From assembly GCA_017472605.1 (NCBI GenBank), contig JAFUPV010000019.1, positions 1-64,000 on the forward strand: a DNA stretch of 64,000 nucleotides. Direction: 5' to 3'. Both the position numbers and the translations under genes were made by a program. The DNA is from Lachnospiraceae bacterium (GTDB taxonomy: Bacteria; Bacillota; Clostridia; Lachnospirales; Lachnospiraceae). Every line of letters starts with the position of its first letter. The first letter of the stretch is position 1. The notes under the pieces are model-generated. The model was not told the DNA's origin. It ran no database searches and worked only from the letters and a program-made list of their open reading frames with translations. Shown in pieces: positions 33,556-41,864 of the stretch.

Positions 33556-34613
33556 TGTTGTTTTTTGTGATTGTACTGGTTCTGGCTGTTGGTCTTTTAC
33601 AGCACCGGATGGCGGCGAACAGTCTGGAATCGGTAAGGGAAGAATACTATCCGGATGGAGCAGTGGTTGAAATTGGAGAGGAGTTCCATCTGGTAATTCG
33701 ACTGGAAAATGCGGGGCGAAGGTATCTGCCTTTTGTAAGGGTACAGATGGATTTGCCATGGGTGCAGGATTTGAATGCAAAGGTGATGACGGTAAAACGT
33801 TCAACGTGGCTGAAGCCACATGAGCAGATTGAGTTTAAAATTCCGCTTTCTGTTTCTGCCCGTGGACGCTATGTCATGCCCGGTCTGGAGATTTCCTGTG
33901 GAGATTTTCTTGGTCTGAAGGAAAAAAAGCGGACACTGGAGCGGTTCCATGAGATCGTGGTGCCGCCGCGGGAGACCGGAATTTTGGAAATCGAAACGGT
34001 GCTGGGCGGTTTTCTCGGTGACAGATCAGTGAGGCGTTTTCTTTATGAAGATCCGGTGCTGACCGCTGGATACCGGGAATACACAGGCAGGGAGCCTATG
34101 AAAATGATTTCGTGGAAACAGAGTTCCAGAGGTCAGGGACTGGTGGTGAAGACCTGTGATCATACAGTAGAGCCTATGGTATCGGTGCTTCTCAACACAG
34201 ACGGCAGAAAGAGAAAAAATACGGAGCTGCTTGAAGTCTGTTTTTCACTGGCACGAACTGTCTGCGGAATTCTGGAAGAAAAAGGAATTTCGTATGATTT
34301 TTCCATGAATGCCATGATGGCGGGGCTATCCACGGAACCGGATGAATTGCGGGAGGGGCTTGGAAGCCGTCATTTTTCACGAATCCTGGAATGTCTGGGG
34401 CGGGCGACCGGCGAGGTGACCAGCTCCTGGCCTGTGTTTCTGGAGCGCGCTGCCGGAAAGGGAATGATGCGAGCACGGATTTTGATTACTGTGGATGATG
34501 AGGCAGAGAATACGCCGGTTCTTGCCAGACTGCGCGAAGCGTCCGGAGGGAATTTGCTGGTTCTTCAGGCATCCTGCTGGATGGGCAGCAGAGAAGCGGA
34601 GGTGGAGAGATGA
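33552..34613 (+). CDS. DUF58 protein
   Basis: 353 residues. An N-terminal hydrophobic helix (MMLFFVIVLVLAVGLLQ) anchors the protein; a beta-sandwich (about 40-125) precedes the DUF58 core with EDPVLTAGYREYTGREPMKM followed by ISWKQS (about 173-200), the family signature. The C-terminal half has a vWA-like fold (VSVLLNTDGRKRKNTELLEV). DUF58 proteins partner MoxR ATPases. The start overlaps the ATPase stop, and the stop overlaps the next gene, so all three are translationally coupled. Confidence 0.92.
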   Translation: MMLFFVIVLVLAVGLLQHRMAANSLESVREEYYPDGAVVEIGEEFHLVIRLENAGRRYLPFVRVQMDLPWVQDLNAKVMTVKRSTWLKPHEQIEFKIPLSVSARGRYVMPGLEISCGDFLGLKEKKRTLERFHEIVVPPRETGILEIETVLGGFLGDRSVRRFLYEDPVLTAGYREYTGREPMKMISWKQSSRGQGLVVKTCDHTVEPMVSVLLNTDGRKRKNTELLEVCFSLARTVCGILEEKGISYDFSMNAMMAGLSTEPDELREGLGSRHFSRILECLGRATGEVTSSWPVFLERAAGKGMMRARILITVDDEAENTPVLARLREASGGNLLVLQASCWMGSREAEVER

Positions 34614-35824
34614 TGTTTCTTTTTAGTCTTCGTATGATGGCAGATCTTGGGTTTTATTATGCCATTGCCGGCTGTGCAGCCGCATCTTTTGGAAGCTGCT
34701 GGCAGCTGCTTCAGCTGATCGTGCTCAGTATGAGCTATGGGATTGCCGGATGCCTGCAGAAACGCAGCCATTCCATTTTGCTGCTGTGCGGGATTTCCGG
34801 AATGTGTCTGGTGCTGCCTGTGTGGAATCTGGCGGACAGGCTTCTGTTCACCCCTGCGGTATTATATGTGTTCTTTTTATGCTGGAAGAATGAGTTTTCT
34901 CTTTCCTGGGGGAGACAGGCAGATTTGTTTCTTCTGTTTTTGAAAGTGTTTGTCGGTTTTGCGTTGGCAGGCCTGGTGGTTGGGCAGTATTCCATTCTTG
35001 CATCAGCAGGAATCCCGGCTGCTCTGATGCAGACAGCGTCTTCTGTTCTTTTGATGAGGTCTCTGCGCCATGAGCCAATGGTCTATGAGCAGAAGCGCTA
35101 TCAAGTGATTAATTTGGTGTCCATCGCGGCGGTTTTCCTGGTTTCCTGGCTGATCAGCACAGATGTGGTACGAAATGGACTTGGCTTGCTGATTTCTCTG
35201 TTCTATGAGCATGTAGCAGCACCGCTTATCATGGGAATCAGCATGGCAGCCGGATATCTGGTTATTGGAATAATCCGGATTATCGGTTTTCTGTTTGATT
35301 TTCTTGGTATCAAGGGCGGAGATTCGAACAGTAATTTTGTGCAGGAGCTGTCCTTCGCACCGGAAGAGGCGGTGCTGTTGGAAACAGGAGAAGGGAATGA
35401 GATTGTAGGAAAGATTTTACTGGCAATTGTGATTCTGGCAGTAATCGTGCTTCTGGTTCTCTTTTTTCGGTGGCTTTCCACCCGGGAGACTGGAGAACGT
35501 TGGGAATTGGCCGCAGAAGAAAAGCGAAGGGAAGGAGAAGCGAGTTCCCGTGAGCCGCAAGCCGAGCGGGTGCTGTCTTCCGCTGCGCAGGTGCGCCGGT
35601 ATTACAGGAAATTTCTGCGTTTATATCTGGAAAGAGGAGCGTATCTTCATCGGAGCTACACAAGCCAGGATGTGGAACGGAATGCAAAAAATGTTTTTTC
35701 AAACCATGAAGCAATGGAGCAGATGAGGGAGTTATACATAAAGGCACGTTATAGCCAGAAGGTGCAGAAGGAAGATGTGGTTTTGGCGAAGCAGCTGTAC
35801 CGGCAGATTCGAAAAGGCGGATGA
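34610..35824 (+). CDS. Polytopic membrane protein with DUF4129-like cytoplasmic tail
   Basis: 404 residues: about ten membrane helices up to residue 240, a further helix near 268-290, then a charged cytoplasmic tail with RRYYRKFLRLYLERGAYLHR (about 325-344) followed by SYTSQDVERNA. This last part resembles the DUF4129 module at the end of transglutaminase-type membrane proteins in MoxR/DUF58 operons. Here the transglutaminase domain itself is absent. As the third gene of the coupled operon it probably works with the ATPase and DUF58 protein at the membrane; the process is unknown. Confidence 0.8.
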   Translation: MMFLFSLRMMADLGFYYAIAGCAAASFGSCWQLLQLIVLSMSYGIAGCLQKRSHSILLLCGISGMCLVLPVWNLADRLLFTPAVLYVFFLCWKNEFSLSWGRQADLFLLFLKVFVGFALAGLVVGQYSILASAGIPAALMQTASSVLLMRSLRHEPMVYEQKRYQVINLVSIAAVFLVSWLISTDVVRNGLGLLISLFYEHVAAPLIMGISMAAGYLVIGIIRIIGFLFDFLGIKGGDSNSNFVQELSFAPEEAVLLETGEGNEIVGKILLAIVILAVIVLLVLFFRWLSTRETGERWELAAEEKRREGEASSREPQAERVLSSAAQVRRYYRKFLRLYLERGAYLHRSYTSQDVERNAKNVFSNHEAMEQMRELYIKARYSQKVQKEDVVLAKQLYRQIRKGG

Positions 35825-35955
35825 AAATCTGTGCGGCGAATAATAAATGAGGAAGATGCAAAAGCAGGTGCAGATGCAGGTTCCTCATTAATCAGTGCTC
35901 CATTTGTTTGAAAAGAACCGGACTGGCTGGTGGGCCGGTTCTCAGAATCTGTGGA

Positions 35956-36342
35956 TTAATATAGTGTTTTCTGAATGTATTTTTTGATCGCCTCAAAGCT
36001 TTCCGGGCTGATATCGTGCTCCATCTTGCAGGCATCAGCAGCGGCGATTTCCGGATCGACACCAAGTTTGATCAGCCATTTGGTAATCAGAGAATGGCGT
36101 TCATAAACTGCTTCAGCCAGCTGTTTTCCTTCGCTTGTCAGGTGAATAAAACCGTCGTCGGAAACCGTGATGTAGCCGCGGCCTTTCAGGTTCTTCATAG
36201 CAACGCTGACGCTTGGCTTGGAAAAGTGCATTTCATTGGCAATATCAATGGAACGGACTTCCGGCATCTCTTTGCCCAGAACCAGTATGGTTTCCAGATA
36301 ATCTTCTACGGATTCTTCCGATTTGTGTTGTGTGTAACTCAT
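35956..36342 (-). CDS. DtxR/MntR-family metal-dependent repressor
   Basis: 128 residues. An N-terminal winged helix (EVRSIDIANEMHFSKPSVSV then AMKNLKGRGY) and a helical metal-binding and dimer domain with GVDPEIAAADACKMEHDIS, whose Cys, Glu and His are the usual DtxR/IdeR/MntR ligands. There is no SH3-like third domain, so it is of MntR length. The presence of Cys at the ligand position, rather than MntR's Glu, is more like iron-responsive members. A near-perfect palindrome lies 61-80 bases upstream. The MATE gene precedes it on the same strand. Regulated metal genes could include feoAB at 20 kb. Confidence 0.9.
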   Translation of the reverse strand: MSYTQHKSEESVEDYLETILVLGKEMPEVRSIDIANEMHFSKPSVSVAMKNLKGRGYITVSDDGFIHLTSEGKQLAEAVYERHSLITKWLIKLGVDPEIAAADACKMEHDISPESFEAIKKYIQKTLY

Positions 36343-36402
36343 TTTTTACCTCCTTACAGAAAGTTGCTTGGCTGCCGGAGGCAACAGATGCGTTTGGCAG
36401 CA

Positions 36403-36422
36403 AAATACGGTCAACCGTATTT
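36403..36422. promoter_or_regulatory. Palindromic operator upstream of the DtxR-type gene
   Basis: AAATACGGT-CA-ACCGTATTT: two nine-base arms with a two-base centre, the size and symmetry of DtxR/MntR-type sites. A TTGACC within it fits a minus-strand -35, so binding would block the regulator's own promoter. It may also act on the 3' side of the MATE gene. Confidence 0.78.
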
Positions 36423-36461
36423 CCTATCCTACCATTTTGATGAAAGAATTTCAAGTGATAA

Positions 36462-37880
36462 TCATAACATTTCGGTTGATTCGGGTGAAGGAACCGACAG
36501 CTGACGGTATGTGAGTGTGATGACGGCAGCTGAAGCGATCAACGTCAGAACGTCGGAGACCGGCATGGAATACAAAACACCATCCAGACCAAAAAAGACA
36601 GGAAGGATTACTGCAAAACCGACACCGAAAACAATCTCACGGATCATGGAAAGCATGGTTGAAGCAACTGCTTTTCCCATTGCCTGAAGAAAAATGAAAG
36701 CAGCTTTGTTGATGCATGCGAATACGATCATGCAGAGGTAGGTACGGAAGGCTTTGATTGCGAAATCGGTGTAATAGGAGCTTTCATTGGCAGCACCGAA
36801 GATTGCAATCAGCTGTCCCGGGAAAAATTCCACGATGATGAAAGCAGCGGCTCCAACCAGTGCTTCTGCAATCAGAAGGCAGGTAAACAGCTTTTTGACA
36901 CGTTCGTTCTGTTTTGCGCCCATGTTATATCCGACGATGGGAATGCATCCGGCAGCCATACCGACAACAATCGAGATAACGATTTGAAAGAATTTCATGA
37001 CAATGCCGACAACAGCCATTGGAATTTGGGCATACTGCTCCTGACCGAAGACCGGATCAAGCGCACCATATTTGCGGAGCATGTTGTTGATGGCAGCCAT
37101 GGCAGCGACCAGAGAAATCTGGGACAGAAAACTGCAGACGCCGAGTGTCAGGGTTCTTTTGACGACACGGAGATTCAGGGAGAAGCCGGGTTTATCCAGT
37201 TTGATGGTCTTCATGTGGCAGAGGTACCAGACAGCCAGAGCAGCAGTGATAATCTGACCGATTACTGTGGCAACGGCGGCGCCCATCATACCCCACTGGA
37301 AGCAGAAGATCATAATCGGGTCGAGAATGATGTTTGCAATGGCACCGGCCAGAGTGGAAAGCATGGCAAAACGGGGATTTCCGTCTGCACGGATGACAGG
37401 GTTCATTGCCTGCCCAAACATGTAAAAAGGAATGCCAAGAGAAATGTAGAAGAAATATTCTTTGGAAAGGCGGAAGGTTTCTTCATTGACGGTTCCTCCA
37501 AACATGGCGATGATAGGGTCAGCAAAAATCAGATAGATGAGGGCAAGGATCAGGCTGCTGATGATTGTCAGGATGACGGAATTGCCAACGCTGTTTTGGG
37601 CATCGTCTGTTTTCTTCATGCCCAGACTCAGACTGACAAAAGCACAGCATCCGTCACCAATCATAACGGCAATTGCCAGAGCAATGACGGTAAGAGGGAA
37701 GACAACAGTGTTTGCTGCATTGCCGTAGGAACCGAGATAGTCGGCATTGGCAATAAAGATCTGGTCAACAATGTTGTAGAGAGCACCTACAAGCAGAGAA
37801 ATGATGCAGGGAACCGCATAATTCTTCATCAGCTTCGGAATTGGTTCCGCAGCCAGATAGGATTGATTGTTCTGTTCCAT
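36462..37880 (-). CDS. MATE-family efflux transporter
   Basis: 472 residues, twelve membrane helices in two six-helix halves. Family motifs are PLTVIALAIAVMIGDGCCAF in the first half, MNPVIRADGNPRFAMLSTLA near the middle and the second-half PIVGYNMGAKQNERVKKLF. MATE pumps expel cationic drugs or metabolites in exchange for Na+ or H+. The ATG follows AGGAGG. A TATAAT lies 27 bases upstream, and farther up on the same strand is a promoter-terminator pair (37973-38061) that suggests leader control. It is transcribed towards the DtxR-type gene. Confidence 0.93.
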   Translation of the reverse strand: MEQNNQSYLAAEPIPKLMKNYAVPCIISLLVGALYNIVDQIFIANADYLGSYGNAANTVVFPLTVIALAIAVMIGDGCCAFVSLSLGMKKTDDAQNSVGNSVILTIISSLILALIYLIFADPIIAMFGGTVNEETFRLSKEYFFYISLGIPFYMFGQAMNPVIRADGNPRFAMLSTLAGAIANIILDPIMIFCFQWGMMGAAVATVIGQIITAALAVWYLCHMKTIKLDKPGFSLNLRVVKRTLTLGVCSFLSQISLVAAMAAINNMLRKYGALDPVFGQEQYAQIPMAVVGIVMKFFQIVISIVVGMAAGCIPIVGYNMGAKQNERVKKLFTCLLIAEALVGAAAFIIVEFFPGQLIAIFGAANESSYYTDFAIKAFRTYLCMIVFACINKAAFIFLQAMGKAVASTMLSMIREIVFGVGFAVILPVFFGLDGVLYSMPVSDVLTLIASAAVITLTYRQLSVPSPESTEML

Positions 37881-37972
37881 TTCGTAAAACCTCCTCAGGT
37901 GAAAGATTATAGTGACCGCAGGAGCAAGGACATGCAGCTGTTCCTGTTTGGCCTGCGGTTGAAAAAAGAGCA

Positions 37973-38011
37973 GAAAAAAAGTGCATAAGTCCAGAATCTG
38001 GACTTACGCAC
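37973..38011 (-). terminator. Intrinsic terminator in the MATE leader
   Basis: On the minus strand GTGCGTAAGTCCAG pairs with CTGGACTTATGCAC (one mismatch, three-base loop) and is followed by seven T. It lies about 100 bases before the MATE start. No minus-strand gene lies upstream, so it can only end a leader or antisense RNA. Confidence 0.8.
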
Positions 38012-38032
38012 CCTTTGCTGCTCGATGGTTGT

Positions 38033-38061
38033 ATTTTATCAGAAATCAGGAAAATCGGCAA
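38033..38061 (-). promoter_or_regulatory. Promoter upstream of the MATE leader terminator
   Basis: On the minus strand TTGCCG (38056-38061), 17-base spacer, TAAAAT (38033-38038). A transcript from about 38026 would be only some 50 bases long if it stopped at the terminator ending at 37973. Confidence 0.55.
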
Positions 38062-38142
38062 GAGGAAAAATCGGCAAAGTTCCTGGTCGTTTTAAAAAAG
38101 GAAGTCAGTGATTTTGCATAGAACAGGAGAAAAGGAGTACAG

Positions 38143-38970
38143 ATGATTAAGATAGGAAACCACGTAACTTCATCAAAAGGGTATGCTGCCATGGGAAAAA
38201 TTGCTCTGGAACTTGGCGGAGATACATTTGCGTTCTTTACACGCAATCCGCGGGGAGGAAAGGCAAAGGAAATCAGCACAGCAGATGCAGAGAAGCTGTG
38301 CGTACTTCTGGAACAGAATTCTTTTGGCAAACTGGTGGCTCATGCACCGTATACGATGAATGTCTGTGCTGCCAGAGAAGATGTAAGGCAGTTTTCGTGG
38401 GAAATGATCGCAGAGGATCTGGTGCGGATGGAGCATACGCCAGGCAATTACTATAACTTTCATCCGGGCTGCCATGTCGGGCAGGGAACAGAGATCGGGA
38501 TTCAGCTGATAGCAGATGCGCTGAATGCGGCAATCCGACCGCAGCAGTCGACGATTGTTCTTCTGGAAACCATGGCCGGAAAGGGAAGTGAAATTGGCGG
38601 TCGGTTTGAGGAACTGCGCGCGATTATTGATCGAGTGAGCTGTCAGGATAAGGTGGGAGTCTGCCTGGATACCTGTCATGTGTGGGATGGAGGATATGAT
38701 CTGGTGAATCATCCGGATGAGGTTCTGGAAGAATTTGACCGGATCATCGGACTGGATCGTCTGCATGCCATTCATTTCAATGACAGCATGAACGAGTGCG
38801 GCTCCCATAAGGATCGCCATCAGAAGCTGGGGGAAGGAAAAATCGGTCTGGAGGGAATGAAGCGGATCGCGCTGCATCCGCTGCTTCAGGGGAAGCCGTT
38901 TATTCTGGAAACGCCCAATGATGACGAAGGATATGCGCGGGAAATTGCATTGGTACGGTCCTGGTTTTGA
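38143..38970 (+). CDS. nfo: Endonuclease IV (AP endonuclease)
   Basis: 275 residues. It cuts DNA at abasic sites using three Zn ions. The TIM-barrel zinc ligands are visible in LVAHAPYTMNV, NFHPGCHVG, LLETMAGKGSE, GVCLDTCHVWDGGYD, AIHFNDSMNECGSHKDRH and LETPNDDE. GSHKDRH with LGEGKIG is the family signature. Length is normal for Firmicute Nfo. The start has an AAAGGAG site. It is divergent from the MATE gene and is not obviously in an operon. Confidence 0.96.
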   Translation: MIKIGNHVTSSKGYAAMGKIALELGGDTFAFFTRNPRGGKAKEISTADAEKLCVLLEQNSFGKLVAHAPYTMNVCAAREDVRQFSWEMIAEDLVRMEHTPGNYYNFHPGCHVGQGTEIGIQLIADALNAAIRPQQSTIVLLETMAGKGSEIGGRFEELRAIIDRVSCQDKVGVCLDTCHVWDGGYDLVNHPDEVLEEFDRIIGLDRLHAIHFNDSMNECGSHKDRHQKLGEGKIGLEGMKRIALHPLLQGKPFILETPNDDEGYAREIALVRSWF

Positions 38971-39072
38971 GGTACGAAGCAGGAATTGCTGGCCTGAGCG
39001 TGTTTGGATTGCCAGCCAGTTTAAATATCCTGGAGAAAACGGAAATCTTGATGAAATCTTTTCCAAAAAGGA

Positions 39073-39123
39073 TTGAATTTCCATCTGGTTTGTGGTAGAA
39101 TGATTTTGTTAGTTTTTTAACAA
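39073..39123 (+). promoter_or_regulatory. adh promoter with Rex-like operator
   Basis: TTGAAT (39073-39078), 17-base spacer, TAGAAT (39096-39101). Directly after the -10 and across the likely transcript start is TTGTTAGTTTTTTAACAA (39106-39123), which matches the Rex consensus TTGTTAANNNNTTAACAA at all but one fixed position. Rex is a repressor that leaves DNA when NADH/NAD+ is high, so the alcohol dehydrogenase would be induced by excess NADH. Confidence 0.82.
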
Positions 39124-39219
39124 AGGCGTGGACGGCCCGGCTGCAGTTCCATCCAGCGGAACTGGCGGGACATACACAGGTGTAAAGAGAGATTTAATTA
39201 GGAAAGGAAGTATTTCATC

Positions 39220-40410
39220 ATGGCAAGATTTACATTACCGAGAGATCTGTATCATGGTAAGGGTGCACTGGAAGCACTGAAGACCTTAAAGGGAAAGAAG
39301 GCAATCGTTGTAGTAGGCGGCGGTTCCATGAAGCGTTTTGGATTCCTGGATAAGGTAGTTGCATATCTGCAGGAGGCAGGTATGGAGGTTAAGCTGTTTG
39401 AGGGCGTTGAGCCGGATCCATCTGTTGACACAGTTATGAAGGGTGCAGCAGCAATGACTGAATTTGGTCCGGACTGGATCGTTTCCATCGGCGGAGGTTC
39501 TCCGATCGATGCAGCAAAGGCAATGTGGGCATTCTACGAGTATCCGGAGACTACCTTCGAGGATCTGTGCATTCCGTTCAATTTCCCGACTCTGCGTACC
39601 AAGGCAAAGTTCTGTGCAATTCCGTCTACTTCCGGTACTGCAACAGAGGTTACCGCTTTCTCTGTAATTACTGACTATAAGAAGGGTGTTAAGTATCCGC
39701 TGGCTGACTTCAACATCACTCCGGACGTTGCAATCGTTGATCCGGCTCTGGCTGAGACAATGCCGAAGAAGCTGACTGCTCACACTGGTATGGACGCAAT
39801 GACCCATGCTGTTGAGGCTTATGTTTCTACCATGAACTGCGATTACACCGATCCGCTGGCTCTTCATGCAATTAAGATGATCAGTGAGTATCTGGTAGCG
39901 TCCTACAACGGAGACATGGATGCACGTGCAAAGATGCACAATGCACAGTGCCTGGCTGGTATGGCATTCTCCAACGCTCTGCTGGGAATCGTTCATTCCA
40001 TGGCACACAAGACCGGTGCTGCATACAGCGGCGGACACATTGTTCATGGCTGCGCAAATGCAATGTACCTGCCGAAGGTAATCAAGTTCAATGCTGCTGA
40101 GCCGGAAGCTGCAAAGAGATATGCTGAGATTGCAAAATTTCTTCACCTGGAAGGAACAACAGATGCAGAGCTGACCGATGCGCTGATCGCTCACATCAAG
40201 AACATGAACGCACAGCTGGATATCCCGACCTGTATTAAGGACTATGAGGGTGGAATTATCGATGAGGCTGAGTTCATGGAGAAGCTGCCGACCGTTGCTG
40301 AACTGGCTGTTGGTGATGCTTGTACTGGTTCCAACCCGAGAACCATCAATCCGGAGCAGATGGCAAAGCTGCTGAAGTGCTGCTTCTACGATGAGGAAGT
40401 AGATTTCTAA
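39220..40410 (+). CDS. Iron-containing alcohol dehydrogenase
   Basis: 396 residues of the group III (Fe-ADH) family. NAD(P) binding is seen in VVVGGGSMKRFG and SIGGGSPIDAAKAMW; metal ligands lie in AHTGMDAMTHAVEAYVS, HSMAHKTGAAY and GGHIVHGCANAMYLP. These enzymes reduce aldehydes to alcohols (butanol or ethanol) and so reoxidise NADH in fermentation. Codon use is strongly skewed (few rare codons, much AAG/GCA/GTT) compared with its neighbours, a sign of very high expression. The Rex-like operator supports an NADH-disposal role. A terminator follows. Substrate chain length cannot be told. Confidence 0.95.
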   Translation: MARFTLPRDLYHGKGALEALKTLKGKKAIVVVGGGSMKRFGFLDKVVAYLQEAGMEVKLFEGVEPDPSVDTVMKGAAAMTEFGPDWIVSIGGGSPIDAAKAMWAFYEYPETTFEDLCIPFNFPTLRTKAKFCAIPSTSGTATEVTAFSVITDYKKGVKYPLADFNITPDVAIVDPALAETMPKKLTAHTGMDAMTHAVEAYVSTMNCDYTDPLALHAIKMISEYLVASYNGDMDARAKMHNAQCLAGMAFSNALLGIVHSMAHKTGAAYSGGHIVHGCANAMYLPKVIKFNAAEPEAAKRYAEIAKFLHLEGTTDAELTDALIAHIKNMNAQLDIPTCIKDYEGGIIDEAEFMEKLPTVAELAVGDACTGSNPRTINPEQMAKLLKCCFYDEEVDF

Positions 40411-40463
40411 TCTGCGGATGCGAAAATTTCTGCATGTGGAATCTTTGAATGGTTAATTTACAA

Positions 40464-40513
40464 ATGCTTTCCTGTCCCCTGTTGAATGTTGGGGATCCAG
40501 GGAAGCATTTTGT
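40464..40513 (+). terminator. Terminator after the alcohol dehydrogenase gene
   Basis: ATGCTTTCCTGTCCCC pairs with GGGGATCCAGGGAAGCAT around a ten-base loop, ending in TTTTGTTT. Confidence 0.85.
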
Positions 40514-40698
40514 TTATTCAAATGACACGACTGGTTGAAAGGATAGGAGCAGTAATTCTTTTCCGTTTCTTAATATTGATTAATGTATTCTTAAAACAGA
40601 ATCATTTTCGGCTTTCTATGATATACTGTAGCTGATTTTGTTGTAAAAGATCAGAAGTAAAGGCAAACGATCGCCCGAAAAGGAAGGATATGCAGTGA

Positions 40699-41592
40699 AT
40701 GACTTATAAAGATAATGGGAAAGAAAGAACCGGAAAATTGATTATTCTGACGATTGCCGCTGCCGCCGCAGTGATTCTGGCTGTTCGTCCGGATATCCGC
40801 TATCTGGCGGTGGATGCAATGACTCATATTGGTGTGAAAGGAGAATTGACAGCCGAACCACGGACACCGGAATTGGAAGCTGGTTTGCGGGAATACAGTC
40901 TGGAGGAATTAAGACAGGATCCGGCTGTTACCGTGGATCAATCGCTGCTGCTGATCAATCTGGAAAACCGTCTTTCGGAAGATTTTGCGGCTGATGTTGC
41001 TGTCTATAAGGACAGCGACGTGCAGATGAATCGCTGTATGCATGATGCTTATGCTGATCTGTCAGCGGCGGTGAAGGAGAAATTTGGTGAAAGCCTCTTT
41101 GTGATGAGCGCATACAGAACGGAGGAGGAACAGGAGAAGGAAATCGAAGAAAATGGTGATCTGGCGGCGGAAGAAGGTGCCAGCGAGCATCAGGCAGGGC
41201 TGGCGCTGGATGTGTATATCCGATTCTATGCCGGATCTGGCTTCCTGAAAACGGATGTGGGGCAGTGGGTGAATTCCAATTGCTGGAAGTACGGGTTCAT
41301 TATCCGGTACCCATATTATGGAGAAAAAGAGACCGGGATTCCCTATGAACCATGGCATTTGCGCTATGTGGGCGCACCACATGCGGAGATTATACATAAA
41401 AATCGGCTGACGTTGGAAAGCTACATGGAGATGCTGGAGATTGGGAATTTCTATCGGTACGGAGAATTTCTGATCACGCGGCAGGAAGAAGAGCCTCTGA
41501 TACTGCCCGAAGCCTTTTCATCTGTTGTTTTGTCGCCGGATAATCAGGGCGGCTGGATTGCAGCGGTTGAAATGGAGAGTGATAGCAGATAA
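40699..41592 (+). CDS. VanY-type D-alanyl-D-alanine carboxypeptidase
   Basis: 297 residues. A signal anchor (LIILTIAAAAAVILAV, about 14-29) places the enzyme outside. The peptidase M15B core shows SEHQAGLALDVYI (SxHxxGxAxD zinc site, about 162-174) and EPWHLRYVG (second His, about 216). It trims D-Ala from peptidoglycan stems or precursors. A 50-residue C-terminal extension follows the core. No van resistance genes are nearby, so a housekeeping wall role is more likely. Directly after the stop lie 25-bp tandem repeats. Confidence 0.93.
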   Translation: MTYKDNGKERTGKLIILTIAAAAAVILAVRPDIRYLAVDAMTHIGVKGELTAEPRTPELEAGLREYSLEELRQDPAVTVDQSLLLINLENRLSEDFAADVAVYKDSDVQMNRCMHDAYADLSAAVKEKFGESLFVMSAYRTEEEQEKEIEENGDLAAEEGASEHQAGLALDVYIRFYAGSGFLKTDVGQWVNSNCWKYGFIIRYPYYGEKETGIPYEPWHLRYVGAPHAEIIHKNRLTLESYMEMLEIGNFYRYGEFLITRQEEEPLILPEAFSSVVLSPDNQGGWIAAVEMESDSR

Positions 41593-41615
41593 ATAAGGAA
41601 CTGAGACAGATAGGA

Positions 41616-41767
41616 AGGACAGCTGCAAAGACAGTCAAAAAGGATAGCTGCAAAGACAGTCAAAAAGGATAGCTGCAAAGACAGTCAAAAAGGATAGCTG
41701 CAAAGACAGTCAAAAAGGACAGCTGCAAAGACAGTCAAAAAAACAGCTGCGAAAGACAGCCGTAAAA
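41616..41767. repeat. 25-bp tandem repeat, five copies plus one decayed
   Basis: Units AGGA[CT]AGCTGCAAAGACAGTC+AAAA at 41616, 41641, 41666, 41691 and 41716, with only a C/T change between them, then a degenerate sixth. They begin 24 bases after the VanY stop and end 27 bases before the promoter of the next gene. Confidence 0.95.
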
Positions 41768-41793
41768 TTCTACTGCAAAAAATAAATAAGTTA

Positions 41794-41843
41794 TTGACAT
41801 ATACCGGAAATTATGTATAATAAAATCATAAACGGCATATGCC
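41794..41843 (+). promoter_or_regulatory. Promoter and palindrome before the DUF134-NifX gene
   Basis: TTGACA (41794-41799), 16-base spacer, TATAAT (41816-41821). Downstream of the likely transcript start is GGCATATGCC (41834-41843), a perfect ten-base palindrome that may be an operator for the gene's own helix-turn-helix. Confidence 0.72.
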
Positions 41844-41864
41844 AGAAATGAGGGAGAGGATGAT

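Noticed and set aside
36984-37988. 334-codon plus-strand frame opposite the MATE gene
   Set aside because: Antisense to clear MATE motifs; hydrophilic mirror composition and no ribosome site.
41616-41767. 25-bp repeats as a CRISPR array
   Set aside because: Units are directly contiguous, so there are no spacers, and no cas genes lie nearby.
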